Shown one piece after another: positions 7,528 through 15,322 of a stretch of 32,245 nt of DNA; positions within the stretch are counted from its first letter, which is position 1, and each line of letters begins with the position of its first letter. Source of the DNA: an uncultured Clostridia bacterium. Lineage in GTDB: Bacteria; Bacillota; Clostridia; Oscillospirales; CAG-272. The translations under genes were made by a program, and so were the position numbers. The stretch is from contig CAMEON010000023.1 in the NCBI GenBank assembly GCA_945929845.1, positions 1 through 32,245 on the forward strand, written 5' to 3'. The notes under the pieces are model-generated. The model saw only the letters and a list, made by a program, of their open reading frames with translations. It ran no database searches and was not told the DNA's origin.

Positions 7528-8943
7528 ATGGAGGAAACACAGAATCACGCATTTCTCGGCACCGCCCCCGTGGGCAAGCTGATGTGCAAGTACGCCATCC
7601 CCTGCATCATCTCGCTCCTGGTGGCGGCTCTCTACAACATCGTGGATCAGATCTTCATCGCCAACGCCGACTACCTTGGCTCCTACGGCAATGCGGCCAA
7701 CATCGCCGTATTCCCCTTAACTGTCATCGCCCTGGCCATCGCCGTGATGATCGGCGACGGAGCCTGCGCCTTTGTCAGCATCAGCCTGGGCAGGAACAAC
7801 AAAGAGGAGGCTCACCGCAGTGTGGGCAATGCCATCCTGATCTGCATCGTAGCCAGCGCCCTGCTGACTGCCGTGTACCTGCTGGCCGCTGACCCTATCC
7901 TCAACGCCTTCGGCGGCAACATCAACCAGCGCACCATGGCGTGCTCCCAGGAGTACTTCTTCTGGATCACCCTGGGCATCCCCTTCTACATGTTCGGACA
8001 GGCCATGAACCCCATCATCCGCTCCGACGGAAGCCCGAAGTTCGCCATGGCCTCCACCCTGGCCGGTGCGATGCTGAACATCATCCTTGACCCCCTGTTC
8101 ATCTTCGTCTTCAAGTGGGGCATGATGGGTGCCGCTGTAGCCACTGTCATCGGGCAGATCGTCACCGCCGTCCTCTCTGTGTGGTACCTGTTCCACACCC
8201 GGGCGGTGCGCCTGAATCGGCACAGCTTCCGGCCGGACATCCGGTTGGCTGGTCGCTTCCTGTCCCTGGGCGTATGCAGTTTCCTGGCTCAGGTCTCCCT
8301 GGTGGCAGCCATGGCCGCCATCAACAATATGGTGCGGACATACGGTGCCATGGATCCTGTGTTCGGGCAGGAAGCCTTCGCCCAGATCCCCATGGCCGTG
8401 GTGGGCATCGTGATGAAGGTGTTCCAGATCGTCATCTCCATCGTCATCGGCATGACGGCGGGCTGCATCCCGGTGGTCGGCTTCAATGTGGGTGCCGGTC
8501 GGCCGGACAGAGCCAAGTCTCTGCTCACCCGCCTTCTGATCACGGAATTTGCGGTGGGCGTGGTGGCCTTGCTCATTGTGGAATTGCTCCCCAGGCAGCT
8601 GATCGCCATCTTCGGTGCCCAGAATGAAAGCACCTACTACACCGACTTTGCCATCAAAGCCTTCCGCACCTACCTGTGCATGCTCCCGCTGGCTACAGTG
8701 AACAAGGCCGCCTTCATCTTCCTGCAATCCCTGGGTAAGGCCTGGACATCCACCTTCCTCTCCATGCTCCGTGAGGTGGTGCTGGGCGTGGGTCTGGCTC
8801 TGCTTCTCCCCCTGGCCTTCCAGTTGGACGGTGTCCTGTACTCCATGCCGGTGGCCGACATCCTGACCTTTGTGGCCTCGGTCATCATCCTCGCCCTCAC
8901 CTATCGGAGCTTCCACAGGGACATACAGAAAATGCATGCCTGA
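7528..8943 (+). CDS. MATE family efflux transporter
   Basis: 471 aa from the ATG at 7528 (AAAGGA about 10 nt upstream); the frame is open 20 codons earlier but those codons overlap the leader terminator tail. About 12 hydrophobic segments form two homologous halves. The N-terminal block LGTAPVGKLMCKYAIPCIISLLVAALYNIVDQIFIA is the standard MATE opening, in two parts, and GDGACAFVSISLGRNNKEEA is the conserved loop after the second span. The second half opens with FLSLGVCSFLAQ. MATE proteins export cationic drugs or metabolites using Na+ or H+ gradients. Substrate unknown. It is expressed from a perfect promoter through a leader terminator, suggesting inducible expression. A repeat element begins 3 bp after the stop. 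Confidence 0.95.
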   Translation: MEETQNHAFLGTAPVGKLMCKYAIPCIISLLVAALYNIVDQIFIANADYLGSYGNAANIAVFPLTVIALAIAVMIGDGACAFVSISLGRNNKEEAHRSVGNAILICIVASALLTAVYLLAADPILNAFGGNINQRTMACSQEYFFWITLGIPFYMFGQAMNPIIRSDGSPKFAMASTLAGAMLNIILDPLFIFVFKWGMMGAAVATVIGQIVTAVLSVWYLFHTRAVRLNRHSFRPDIRLAGRFLSLGVCSFLAQVSLVAAMAAINNMVRTYGAMDPVFGQEAFAQIPMAVVGIVMKVFQIVISIVIGMTAGCIPVVGFNVGAGRPDRAKSLLTRLLITEFAVGVVALLIVELLPRQLIAIFGAQNESTYYTDFAIKAFRTYLCMLPLATVNKAAFIFLQSLGKAWTSTFLSMLREVVLGVGLALLLPLAFQLDGVLYSMPVADILTFVASVIILALTYRSFHRDIQKMHA

Positions 8944-8945
8944 AT

Positions 8946-9263
8946 GTTACAGTTCACCTACTCCCCCACAGCGCACTCCCTTTTCCACCGTAGAGCGGGG
9001 CGAGGGGTCCCCGCGATGGCGTTTCTGTTGCTTTCGGTACCAGCAACGCTGGCTCCTCTGGGAAAAAGACAACAAATATACGACAGAATAACGCTCCGAA
9101 TCATACACAATACATGTTTTGAAAGTTCTTGGGGGTCTGGGGTCGGAAGTTTGCCGCATGGCAAACTTCATGCACTGGCAACATCCGGCATCGCCGGTGG
9201 AGCCAGTGCTGTTCTTCTCAAGAAGCCCCCAGGCGTTCTCCCGTACCCTACCTGAACTGTAAC
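8946..9263. repeat. Composite palindromic element with GTTACAGTTCA ends
   Basis: About 318 bp filling most of the gap between the MATE and aminotransferase genes. The left end GTTACAGTTCACCTAC (8946-8961) and right end CTACCTGAACTGTAAC (9248-9263) are inverted copies. Internal hairpins: GAAGTTTGCC (9146-9155) with 9160-9169; GCACTGGC (9172-9179) with GCCAGTGC (9202-9209), enclosing CCGGC/GCCGG (9185-9197); and TTCTT/AAGAA (9212-9224). The right part (about 9105-9263) is an inverted relative of the element at 25448-25564, sharing the CAAGAACTTTCAAAACAT block. No coding potential is evident. Confidence 0.7.
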
Positions 9264-9315
9264 GAAAATGGACGCCTGAACTGTACTGCCCCCCGAAAAA
9301 AGCCAAAAGAAATCC

Positions 9316-9344
9316 TTGACATTTGGGGCGGGATGGAGTATGAT
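9316..9344 (+). promoter_or_regulatory. Promoter for the aminotransferase gene
   Basis: TTGACA (9316-9321), 17-bp spacer, TATGAT (9339-9344), about 50 bp downstream of the repeat element. Initiation near 9351 gives a leader of about 58 nt. Confidence 0.8.
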
Positions 9345-9408
9345 AGTAGGAGAGAAGACTGAATGAGATACGGTCGGCCCCGGAAGCGGGGAGGCCGGAG
9401 GAGGTAGC

Positions 9409-10257
9409 ATGGAAAATCTGGCATACTATAACGGCAAGTTCGGGCCGGTGGAGGAAATGACAGTGCCCTTCAACGACCGGGTGCACTTTTTCGGGGATGG
9501 GGTATACGATGTGACCTACGCCCGGAATCATGTGCCCTTTGCGCTGGGGGAGCACATTGACCGCTTCTACAACAGTGCGGTGCTTCTGGACATCCGCATC
9601 CCGTACGAAAAGGCCGAGCTGGCCGCCCTGGTACAGGATATGATCAACAAGGTGGACAGCGGGGAGCAGTTCGTGTACCTCCAGGCCACCCGGGGCACCC
9701 AGAACAGGGCGCACACCTATCCCGAGGACATGAAGGCAAACATATGGATGATGCTTCGCCCGCAAAAGGTGCAGGACATCTTCCGGGAGGTCACGGCCAT
9801 CACCGCCGAGGACACCCGCTTCTTCCACTGCAACATCAAGACGCTGAACCTTCTGCCCAGCGTCATGTACGCCCAGGCCGCCGAGCGGGCCGGGGTGTAT
9901 GAGACCATCCTGTACCGCAAGCCGGATCGGGTCACGGAATGCGCCCACGCCAATGTGCACATCATCAACGGCAACGGCGAGTTCCAGACCGCCCCCACCG
10001 ACAACCTGATCCTGCCCGGCATCGCCCGTGCCCACCTGATCAAGGCCTGCCACGCCCTGGGCGTGCCGGTACGGGAGACCCCCTTCACCCTGTCGGAGCT
10101 GATGGAGGCCAGCGAGGTCATCATCTCCTCCTCCAGTGCCTTCGGCCTGCACTGCGTGCAGATCGACGGGCAGCCCGTGGGCGGCAAAGCCCCCGAGACC
10201 CTCCGGGCCATCCAGCAGTGGGTGCTGGATGAGTTCCTGGCAGAAACCGACAGGTAA
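9409..10257 (+). CDS. dat: D-amino-acid (D-alanine) aminotransferase, class IV
   Basis: 282 aa, the usual length for D-alanine aminotransferases. Start ATG with GGAGGAGG 4 nt upstream. PLP-binding Lys144 lies in CNIKTLNLLP and Glu177 in VTECAHANVHI, matching the Lys145/Glu177 pair of the well-studied Bacillus enzyme. The N-terminus YNGKFGPVEEMTVPFNDRVHFFGDGVYD is the fold-IV signature, in two parts. It interconverts D-alanine and D-glutamate with their 2-oxo acids, supplying peptidoglycan precursors; a related branched-chain enzyme is less likely. Single gene with its own promoter and terminator. The stop codon lies in the first of two 24-bp tandem repeats. Confidence 0.92.
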   Translation: MENLAYYNGKFGPVEEMTVPFNDRVHFFGDGVYDVTYARNHVPFALGEHIDRFYNSAVLLDIRIPYEKAELAALVQDMINKVDSGEQFVYLQATRGTQNRAHTYPEDMKANIWMMLRPQKVQDIFREVTAITAEDTRFFHCNIKTLNLLPSVMYAQAAERAGVYETILYRKPDRVTECAHANVHIINGNGEFQTAPTDNLILPGIARAHLIKACHALGVPVRETPFTLSELMEASEVIISSSSAFGLHCVQIDGQPVGGKAPETLRAIQQWVLDEFLAETDR

Positions 10258-10293
10258 ACCAACGCAGAAACCGACAGGTAAATCAACGCAGAA
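10240..10293 (+). repeat. 24-bp tandem repeat across the dat stop codon
   Basis: Unit GCAGAAACCGACAGGTAAAC plus four bases is present at 10240-10263 and 10264-10287 (one C-to-T change), with a partial third copy at 10288-10293. The dat stop TAA (10255-10257) is in the first unit and is duplicated in the second. Confidence 0.85.
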
Positions 10294-10299
10294 TGAAGA

Positions 10300-10333
10300 C
10301 CCGCCGCTCCCTTCCGGGGCGGCGGGCATTTTT
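10300..10333 (+). terminator. Intrinsic terminator of dat
   Basis: CCCGCCGCTCCC (10300-10311) pairs with GGGGCGGCGGG (10316-10326) with one bulge, followed by CATTTTT. It lies between convergent genes and may act weakly on the other strand. Confidence 0.85.
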
Positions 10334-10363
10334 ACTGCTCTGCTGTTACGCAGGGAGACTTCC

Positions 10364-10801
10364 TCACAGCGGCAACTGACCGCTCTCACCGGAGGTGAGC
10401 GTCTCTACCCCAGCGGCGGCCAGGGCAGAGGTGGCCTTCCCGTTGTCGTCCACACGGAGGACGACGCAGGCCCGGCCATGGGACTGGGTCAGGAAGGCAT
10501 AGGAGTATTCCATATTGATCCCGGCTGCCGTCAGGATCTCCACCACACGGGCCAGGCCTCCCGGCTCGTCGGGGATCTCCACGGCGGTGACATCATTGAC
10601 AGCGAGAATATACCCCGCCTCCCGGAGGGCGGCGCAGGCGGCCTCGTGTTCCCGGACGATCAGGCGCAGGATGCCGAACTCCTGGGTGTCTGCGATGGCC
10701 ATGGCCCGCATATCCACCCCGGCCCCGGCCAGTACCCGGACAGCCCCCTCCAGAGCGCCGGCCCTGTTCTCGAGAAAAACGGAAATCTGTTTGATAGCCA
10801 T
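10364..10801 (-). CDS. Tandem ACT-domain regulatory protein
   Basis: 145 aa from the ATG at 10801 (GGAG 8 nt upstream); an upstream in-frame ATG nine codons earlier lacks a ribosome site. Two ACT modules: residues 1-70 (IKQISVFLENRAGALEGAVRVL, then GVDMRAMAIADT) and 71-145 (EIPDEPGGLARVVEILTAAGINMEYSYAF). ACT pairs bind amino acids and act as allosteric sensors. Proteins of this size and order are regularly the last gene of iorA-iorB-paaK clusters, as here. It probably senses aromatic amino acids for this pathway (inference); it has no catalytic domain. Confidence 0.9.
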   Translation of the reverse strand: MAIKQISVFLENRAGALEGAVRVLAGAGVDMRAMAIADTQEFGILRLIVREHEAACAALREAGYILAVNDVTAVEIPDEPGGLARVVEILTAAGINMEYSYAFLTQSHGRACVVLRVDDNGKATSALAAAGVETLTSGESGQLPL

Positions 10802-10883
10802 AGGTAAACTCCTTTCAGTACGGTTCATTATGGTTTTCTGTTTCTGTATCTGTTGCTGTTTTTCGCCCGGACAGCGGTCTGTC

Positions 10884-12203
10884 TCAATCGATCAGCTTGC
10901 GTTTATCCACCACCCGCACGGCCTTGCCCTCGCTCCGGGCGATGGTCTTGGGTGCCACCAGGTGAACCACCGGATTGATACCCAGCATGGTCTTGATGGC
11001 TCCGGCCAGCTTCTTCTCGGCGGCGGTCACGCCCTTGACGGTGTCGGTGAACTGCTCCTCGCTCAGCTCCACATACACATCCAGGGTGTCGGTGTTGTTG
11101 GCTCTGTCCACCTCGATCTGATAGTTGGGCGCATAGCCCTCCTGGAGCAGGACCGTCTCGATCTGGGACGGGAACACATTCACGCCCCGGATGATCAGCA
11201 TGTCGTCACTGCGGCCCATGGGCTTGCTCATCCGGACAAAGGTGCGCCCGCAGGGGCAGGGCGTGCGATCCAGCACGCAGATGTCCCGGGTGCGGTACCG
11301 CAGCAGGGGGAATGCCTGCTTATCCAGCGAGGTGAACACCAGCTCGCCCTTCTCCCCGTCCGGCAGAGGTTCCCCGGTGTCCGGGTCAATGATCTCGGCC
11401 AGGAAGTGATCCTCATTGATGTGCATGCCGTGCTGTTCCCGGCACTCAAAGGACACCCCGGGGCCGCTGGTCTCGGTCAGGCCGTAAATGTCATAGGCCT
11501 TGATGCCCAGGGACTTTTCAATGTCCCGGCGCATCTCCTCCGTCCACGGCTCCGCCCCGAAGATACCGGCCTTCAGCTTGTTATCCTCCGGCTTGTACCC
11601 CTTCTCCTTCAGTGCCTCGCCCAGATAGGCGGCGTAGGAGGGCGTACAGCAGAGGATGGTAGCCCCCAGATCCAGCATGAACTGGATCTGCCGCTCGGTG
11701 TTGCCGGAGGACATGGGCAGGGTCAGGCACCCCACCCGGTGGGAGCCGCCGTTCAGCCCGGGGCCTCCGGTGAACAGGCCGTAGCCGTAGGACACCTGGC
11801 ACACATCCTCCCGGGTGCCGCCGGCCGCCACAATGGCTCTGGCACAGCAGTCCTCCCACAGGTTCACATCCTCCTGGGTGTAGAAAGCCACCACCCGCCG
11901 ACCGGTGGTGCCGGAGGTGGACTGGATCCGCACGCAGTCCGCCTTGGGCACGGCCAGGAATCCGTCCGGGTAGTTGTCCCGCAGGTCAGCCTTGGTCAGG
12001 AAGGGCAGCTTGTGCAGATCCTCCACGCCCCGGATGTCCTCCGGTGTCACGCCTGCCGCCTCCATCTTGGTGCGGTACGGGGGCACATGCTCCCACACAT
12101 GCCGCACCTGCCTGACCAACTTCTCGCTCTGCATCTGCCGGATCTGTTCCACCGGCATGGTCTCTGCCTGTGGTTGATAGTATCTCTCGCTTTCCATGGG
12201 CAT
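10884..12203 (-). CDS. paaK: Phenylacetate--CoA ligase
   Basis: 439 aa, full length for the family. The ANL superfamily phosphate-binding motif STSGTTG is at 95-101. Later motifs are YGLTETSGPG, RYRTRDIC, GRSDDMLIIRGVNVFPSQIE and a C-terminal GKAVRVVDKR segment that carries the catalytic lysine region. It activates phenylacetate or a related aryl acid with ATP and CoA. In a fermenter it probably runs with iorAB, either recovering energy from aryl-acetyl-CoA or activating aryl acids. Two starts are possible: ATG 12203 (3 nt after AGGA) or ATG 12197 (9 nt after it, better spacing). It is third in the ior operon. Confidence 0.92.
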   Translation of the reverse strand: MPMESERYYQPQAETMPVEQIRQMQSEKLVRQVRHVWEHVPPYRTKMEAAGVTPEDIRGVEDLHKLPFLTKADLRDNYPDGFLAVPKADCVRIQSTSGTTGRRVVAFYTQEDVNLWEDCCARAIVAAGGTREDVCQVSYGYGLFTGGPGLNGGSHRVGCLTLPMSSGNTERQIQFMLDLGATILCCTPSYAAYLGEALKEKGYKPEDNKLKAGIFGAEPWTEEMRRDIEKSLGIKAYDIYGLTETSGPGVSFECREQHGMHINEDHFLAEIIDPDTGEPLPDGEKGELVFTSLDKQAFPLLRYRTRDICVLDRTPCPCGRTFVRMSKPMGRSDDMLIIRGVNVFPSQIETVLLQEGYAPNYQIEVDRANNTDTLDVYVELSEEQFTDTVKGVTAAEKKLAGAIKTMLGINPVVHLVAPKTIARSEGKAVRVVDKRKLID

Positions 12204-12259
12204 ATTTCCTTTCCGTTTTTATTTCATGTTTATCCTCTGCTACAAGCCATCCCGCCGGA

Positions 12260-12850
12260 TCACAGCTCCGCCCCGCCGCTCTCCCGACCCAAAGTGAAGG
12301 CCGCCTTGTTCATGTCCACAAAACGGGGCTTGACGCAGGCCCCGATGGCATCCATCCATTTCTCCACCGGAATGTCCGGGAAAGAGCGGGACAGACGACC
12401 CAGGAGCACCAGGTTCACCGCCTTGGCCGAGCCTGCCTGGCAGGCCAGCGTCAGCGCATCCACGGCATCCACCCGCACACCCCGCTCCCGCAGGCTGTCC
12501 AGCACCCCGTGGGGGTATTCCGCCGCACCGGTGATCACCGGCATGGGATCCGTCTCCCGGTCGTTGACAATGATCAGACCGCCCTCCCGCAGGCGGGGCG
12601 CCCACCGGGCGGCCTCCAGCTTCTCGAAGGAGACCACGAAGTCCGCCTCCCCCTCGTCAATGATGGGCGATGCCACACAGTCCCCCCAGCGGACATAGGT
12701 GACAACACTGCCGCCCCGCTGGCTCATGCCGTGTACCTCGGACACCTTGACATCAAAGCCCTCCCCGCAGAGCAGGTAACCCAACAGCTTGCTGGCCAGC
12801 AGGGTGCCCTGACCGCCTACGCCTACGATCATGATATTTCTGGTTTCCAT
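12260..12850 (-). CDS. iorB: Indolepyruvate:ferredoxin oxidoreductase, beta subunit
   Basis: 196 aa, normal for IorB. The start chosen is ATG 12850, downstream of GGAGAG; an earlier GTG at 12877 overlaps the iorA stop, but the ribosome site lies inside that extension. The N-terminus METRNIMIVGVGGQGTLLASKLLG is the gamma-domain signature of 2-oxoacid:ferredoxin oxidoreductases, followed by VHGMSQRGGSVVTYVRWG. It pairs with IorA to oxidise indole-, phenyl- or hydroxyphenyl-pyruvate to aryl-acetyl-CoA with reduction of ferredoxin. The gene lies 24 bp after iorA. Confidence 0.93.
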   Translation of the reverse strand: METRNIMIVGVGGQGTLLASKLLGYLLCGEGFDVKVSEVHGMSQRGGSVVTYVRWGDCVASPIIDEGEADFVVSFEKLEAARWAPRLREGGLIIVNDRETDPMPVITGAAEYPHGVLDSLRERGVRVDAVDALTLACQAGSAKAVNLVLLGRLSRSFPDIPVEKWMDAIGACVKPRFVDMNKAAFTLGRESGGAEL

Positions 12851-12873
12851 ATGTATTCTCTCTCCTTCCCGCT

Positions 12874-14643
12874 TCACTGCTCGCCGCCCGACGGCTCACG
12901 GATGGCCCCGAAGGCGCAGAGCTGACTGCACACGCCGCATCCCACGCACAGGGTATCGTCCACAGCCGCCCGGCCGCCCTCCATGTGAATGGCAGGGCAA
13001 CCCAGCTTCATGCACTTCTTACAGCCCCGGCAGCTTTCCCGGTCTATGACCACCGGCATCTTGGGCTTGACATACTTCAGCAGGACGCAGGGACGGCGGG
13101 AAATGATCACGCTGGGGCCTTCAAAGGCCAGCTCCTCCGAGAGCACCTGCTCGCAGGCGGCCAGGTCATACGGATCTACCACCCGCACCCGCTGGATGCC
13201 GATGGCGTGGCAGAAGACTTCCAGGTCTACCTTTGTGGCTGGATCGCCGTGGATGTTGTACCCGGTGGAAGGGTTCTGCTGATGCCCGGTCATGCCGGTG
13301 ATGCTGTTATCAAGAATGATGACTGTGGAATTGGAGGCGTTGTAGGAGATGTTGACCAGCCCGGTCATGCCGGAGTGCATGAAGGTGGAGTCGCCGATGA
13401 CAGCCACCGTCTTGCCCTCGGTCTCCTTGCCGCCGACCTTGTTGAAGCCGTGGATGCCGGACACCGATGCGCCCATGCACAGCACCGAGTCCACCGCCTG
13501 GAGCGGCTGAGCCATGCCCAGGGTGTAGCACCCGATGTCACCGATGACAGTGACCTTATGCCGGGACAGCACATAGAACATACCCCGGTGGGGGCACCCG
13601 GCGCACATGACCGGAGGCCGGACGGGGATGGACGGCTCCGCCGCCACCGAGGGCGGCAGGGGCAGGCCGAAGGCCTTCCTGACCGTGTTCTGAGAGAACT
13701 CTCCCTCCAGGGGGAACAGGTTCTTGCCCTCCACGGCAAGACCCATAGCCCGGACATGGGTCTCTATCACCGGATCCAGCTCCTCGATGACCACCAGCCG
13801 ATCCACCCGGGCGGCAAAGTCCCGGATCAGGGTCTCCGGCAGGGGGTTGACCAGTCCCAGCTTGAGAATGCCCACGCTGTTCTCCTGGCTCTGACTGTTT
13901 CCGAACACCTCCCGGACATACTGGTAGCAGGTGCCGGAGCAGATGATGCCCAGCTTCGCCCGCTCCCCCGGCATCTCCAGCCGATTGAGGTCGCAGGTCT
14001 CGGCGAAGGCGGTCAGTGCCCGGGTGCGGGCCTCCACCACCGGGTGGCGGCGGATGGCGTTGGCCGGAGCCATGATGTACTTCTGAGGGTTCTTCACATA
14101 GGGTCGGAGCGGTGTCTCCTCCCGTGCGCCGGTCTCCACCAGGCTCTGGGAGTGGGAAATGCGGGTGCACATCCGCAGGATCACCGGGGTGTCGAACTGC
14201 TCGGACAGGGCAAAGGCCCTCATGGCGAAGTCCCGGGACTCGGCGGCATCGGCAGGCTCCAGCATGGGCACCTTGGCGGCAATGGCGTAGTGGCGGGAAT
14301 CCTGCTCGTTCTGGGAGGAGTGCATCCCCGGGTCATCCGCCACGCAGATGACCAGTCCCCCGTTGACGCCGGTGTAGGACAGGGTGAACAGCGGATCGGC
14401 GGCCACATTCAGTCCCACATGCTTCATGGTGCAGGCCGCCCGTGCCCCGGCCAGGGAGGCTCCGAAGGCGGCCTCCAGTGCCACCTTTTCATTGGGTGCC
14501 CATTCGCAGTACACCTCGGGGTAATTGGCCACGGTTTCGGTAATCTCTGTAGAGGGGGTCCCCGGGTAGCCGGACACCAACCGGCATCCCGCCTCGTAAA
14601 GCCCCCGGGCAACCGCCTCGTTGCCCAACATCAATTGTTTCAT
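12874..14643 (-). CDS. iorA: Indolepyruvate:ferredoxin oxidoreductase, alpha subunit
   Basis: 589 aa from ATG 14643, with AAAGGA 10 nt upstream. N-terminal pyrimidine-binding domain (GYPGTPSTEI; MKHVGLNVAADP). The thiamine-diphosphate domain has GDIGCYTLG, GDSTFMHSG and a DNSITGMTGHQQ element. The C-terminal ferredoxin module has two Cys clusters, CRGCKKCMKLGCP (from about 538) and CVGCGVCSQLC (from about 566), expected to hold two 4Fe-4S clusters. This is the full domain order of IorA. It is the first gene of iorA-iorB-paaK-ACT, driven by the perfect promoter at 14831-14859. Together they carry out oxidative fermentation of aromatic amino acids after transamination. Confidence 0.95.
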   Translation of the reverse strand: MKQLMLGNEAVARGLYEAGCRLVSGYPGTPSTEITETVANYPEVYCEWAPNEKVALEAAFGASLAGARAACTMKHVGLNVAADPLFTLSYTGVNGGLVICVADDPGMHSSQNEQDSRHYAIAAKVPMLEPADAAESRDFAMRAFALSEQFDTPVILRMCTRISHSQSLVETGAREETPLRPYVKNPQKYIMAPANAIRRHPVVEARTRALTAFAETCDLNRLEMPGERAKLGIICSGTCYQYVREVFGNSQSQENSVGILKLGLVNPLPETLIRDFAARVDRLVVIEELDPVIETHVRAMGLAVEGKNLFPLEGEFSQNTVRKAFGLPLPPSVAAEPSIPVRPPVMCAGCPHRGMFYVLSRHKVTVIGDIGCYTLGMAQPLQAVDSVLCMGASVSGIHGFNKVGGKETEGKTVAVIGDSTFMHSGMTGLVNISYNASNSTVIILDNSITGMTGHQQNPSTGYNIHGDPATKVDLEVFCHAIGIQRVRVVDPYDLAACEQVLSEELAFEGPSVIISRRPCVLLKYVKPKMPVVIDRESCRGCKKCMKLGCPAIHMEGGRAAVDDTLCVGCGVCSQLCAFGAIREPSGGEQ

Positions 14644-14830
14644 GGTATTCTGATCCTTTCTCGGTTTTTCACGATACCTTCTGCTCTCGGACCCAGCTTC
14701 CGACTGCCCATGCAACGCACGGGAGCCGCTCCTGACGCAAAAAGCCCCCTGCGGCTGGGTTTTGTCTGCAAAGGGCAAACGACTCCGGTATCCCGCCGGA
14801 TGCATTCCCGCCCCGGCGGCCTGACACTTC

Positions 14831-14859
14831 ATTATACCTTCTTGCGGCAGGTTTGTCAA
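14831..14859 (-). promoter_or_regulatory. Perfect-consensus promoter for the ior operon
   Basis: On the minus strand TTGACA (14859-14854), 17-bp spacer, TATAAT (14836-14831). Initiation near 14824 leaves a leader of about 180 nt (14644-14824) before iorA. I saw no T-box, tryptophan leader peptide or known riboswitch in that leader. Confidence 0.85.
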
Positions 14860-14908
14860 GAGTTTTCACACAATTTCGCCCCGATTCGCCTGCATTTTCC
14901 TGTGAAAA

Positions 14909-15000
14909 ATGTTGCAGTTCACCTACCCCCGCAGTGCGCTCCCTTTTCCGTTGCAGAGCGGGGGCAGGGGAGCGTGCCGGGAGGCAGATGAACTGTAACA
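14909..15000. repeat. Short element of the GTTACAGTTCA family
   Basis: About 92 bp with inverted ends TGTTGCAGTTCA (from 14909) and TGAACTGTAACA (to 15000). The interior CACCTAC-CCCC-GCAG-GCGCTCCCTTTTCC matches the left part of the element at 8946. Further small hairpins follow at 15007-15021 (ACACC/GGTGT), 15022-15032 (GTCGT/ACGAC) and 15043-15061 (TTCGGGC/GCCCGAA), so the composite may extend to about 15130. Confidence 0.7.
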
Positions 15001-15157
15001 ATAGGTACACCGCAAAGGTGTGTCGTTACGACAGCGTACCGTTTCGGGCGGCTTGCCCGAAGGGTTCCGTGGGCTTCCGAGTCCCCTCACCCGCAAACTG
15101 CCCAAAAACAAGGGCTCAGGGTGCGGAAAATTTTCCGTTTGGCTGTATAAAAAAATC

Positions 15158-15186
15158 TTGCAAAGTGTGGCATATTGTGTTATACT
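15158..15186 (+). promoter_or_regulatory. Promoter of the rimP-nusA-infB operon
   Basis: TTGCAA (15158-15163), 17-bp spacer, TATACT (15181-15186). Predicted start is near 15193, giving a leader of about 130 nt that contains the hairpin at 15207-15233. Confidence 0.75.
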
Positions 15187-15206
15187 ATAGAGGGAAAAGT
15201 ACAAGG

Positions 15207-15240
15207 AGAGTGGGTTTTGAGCGAATCCACTCTTCCCTTT
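15207..15240 (+). promoter_or_regulatory. rimP leader hairpin (attenuator-like)
   Basis: AGAGTGG (15207-15213) pairs with CCACTCT (15227-15233), followed by TCCCTTT. It starts about 14 nt from the predicted transcription start. A similar AGAGTGGG stem before rimP is common in Firmicutes as I recall it, and may be a NusA-responsive attenuator (inference). The following T-tract is interrupted, so termination may be partial. Confidence 0.55.
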
Positions 15241-15322
15241 ATGTAGGAGGATCCGGCTGTCGCACGAAGGCGTGCCGGCCCCAAACAAAGCAGGCCGGGT
15301 GTCCGGCCGGGAAGGAAGCCAT

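Noticed and set aside
8944-9255. Small open frames over the repeat element after the MATE gene
   Set aside because: They translate the repeat itself and differ between copies in frame and length.
10515-12698. Plus-strand open frame of about 727 codons opposite ACT, paaK and iorB
   Set aside because: Crosses three genes of the opposite strand that have strong family matches; no domain recognised.
14644-14824. T-box or tryptophan attenuator before iorA
   Set aside because: No T-box sequence, specifier stem or Trp-rich peptide could be found; a short AGCC/GGCT plus T-run (about 14736-14755, minus strand) is too weak to call a terminator.
12985-14991. Plus-strand open frame of about 668 codons opposite iorA
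   Set aside because: Antisense shadow of iorA running into its leader; composition is not protein-like.
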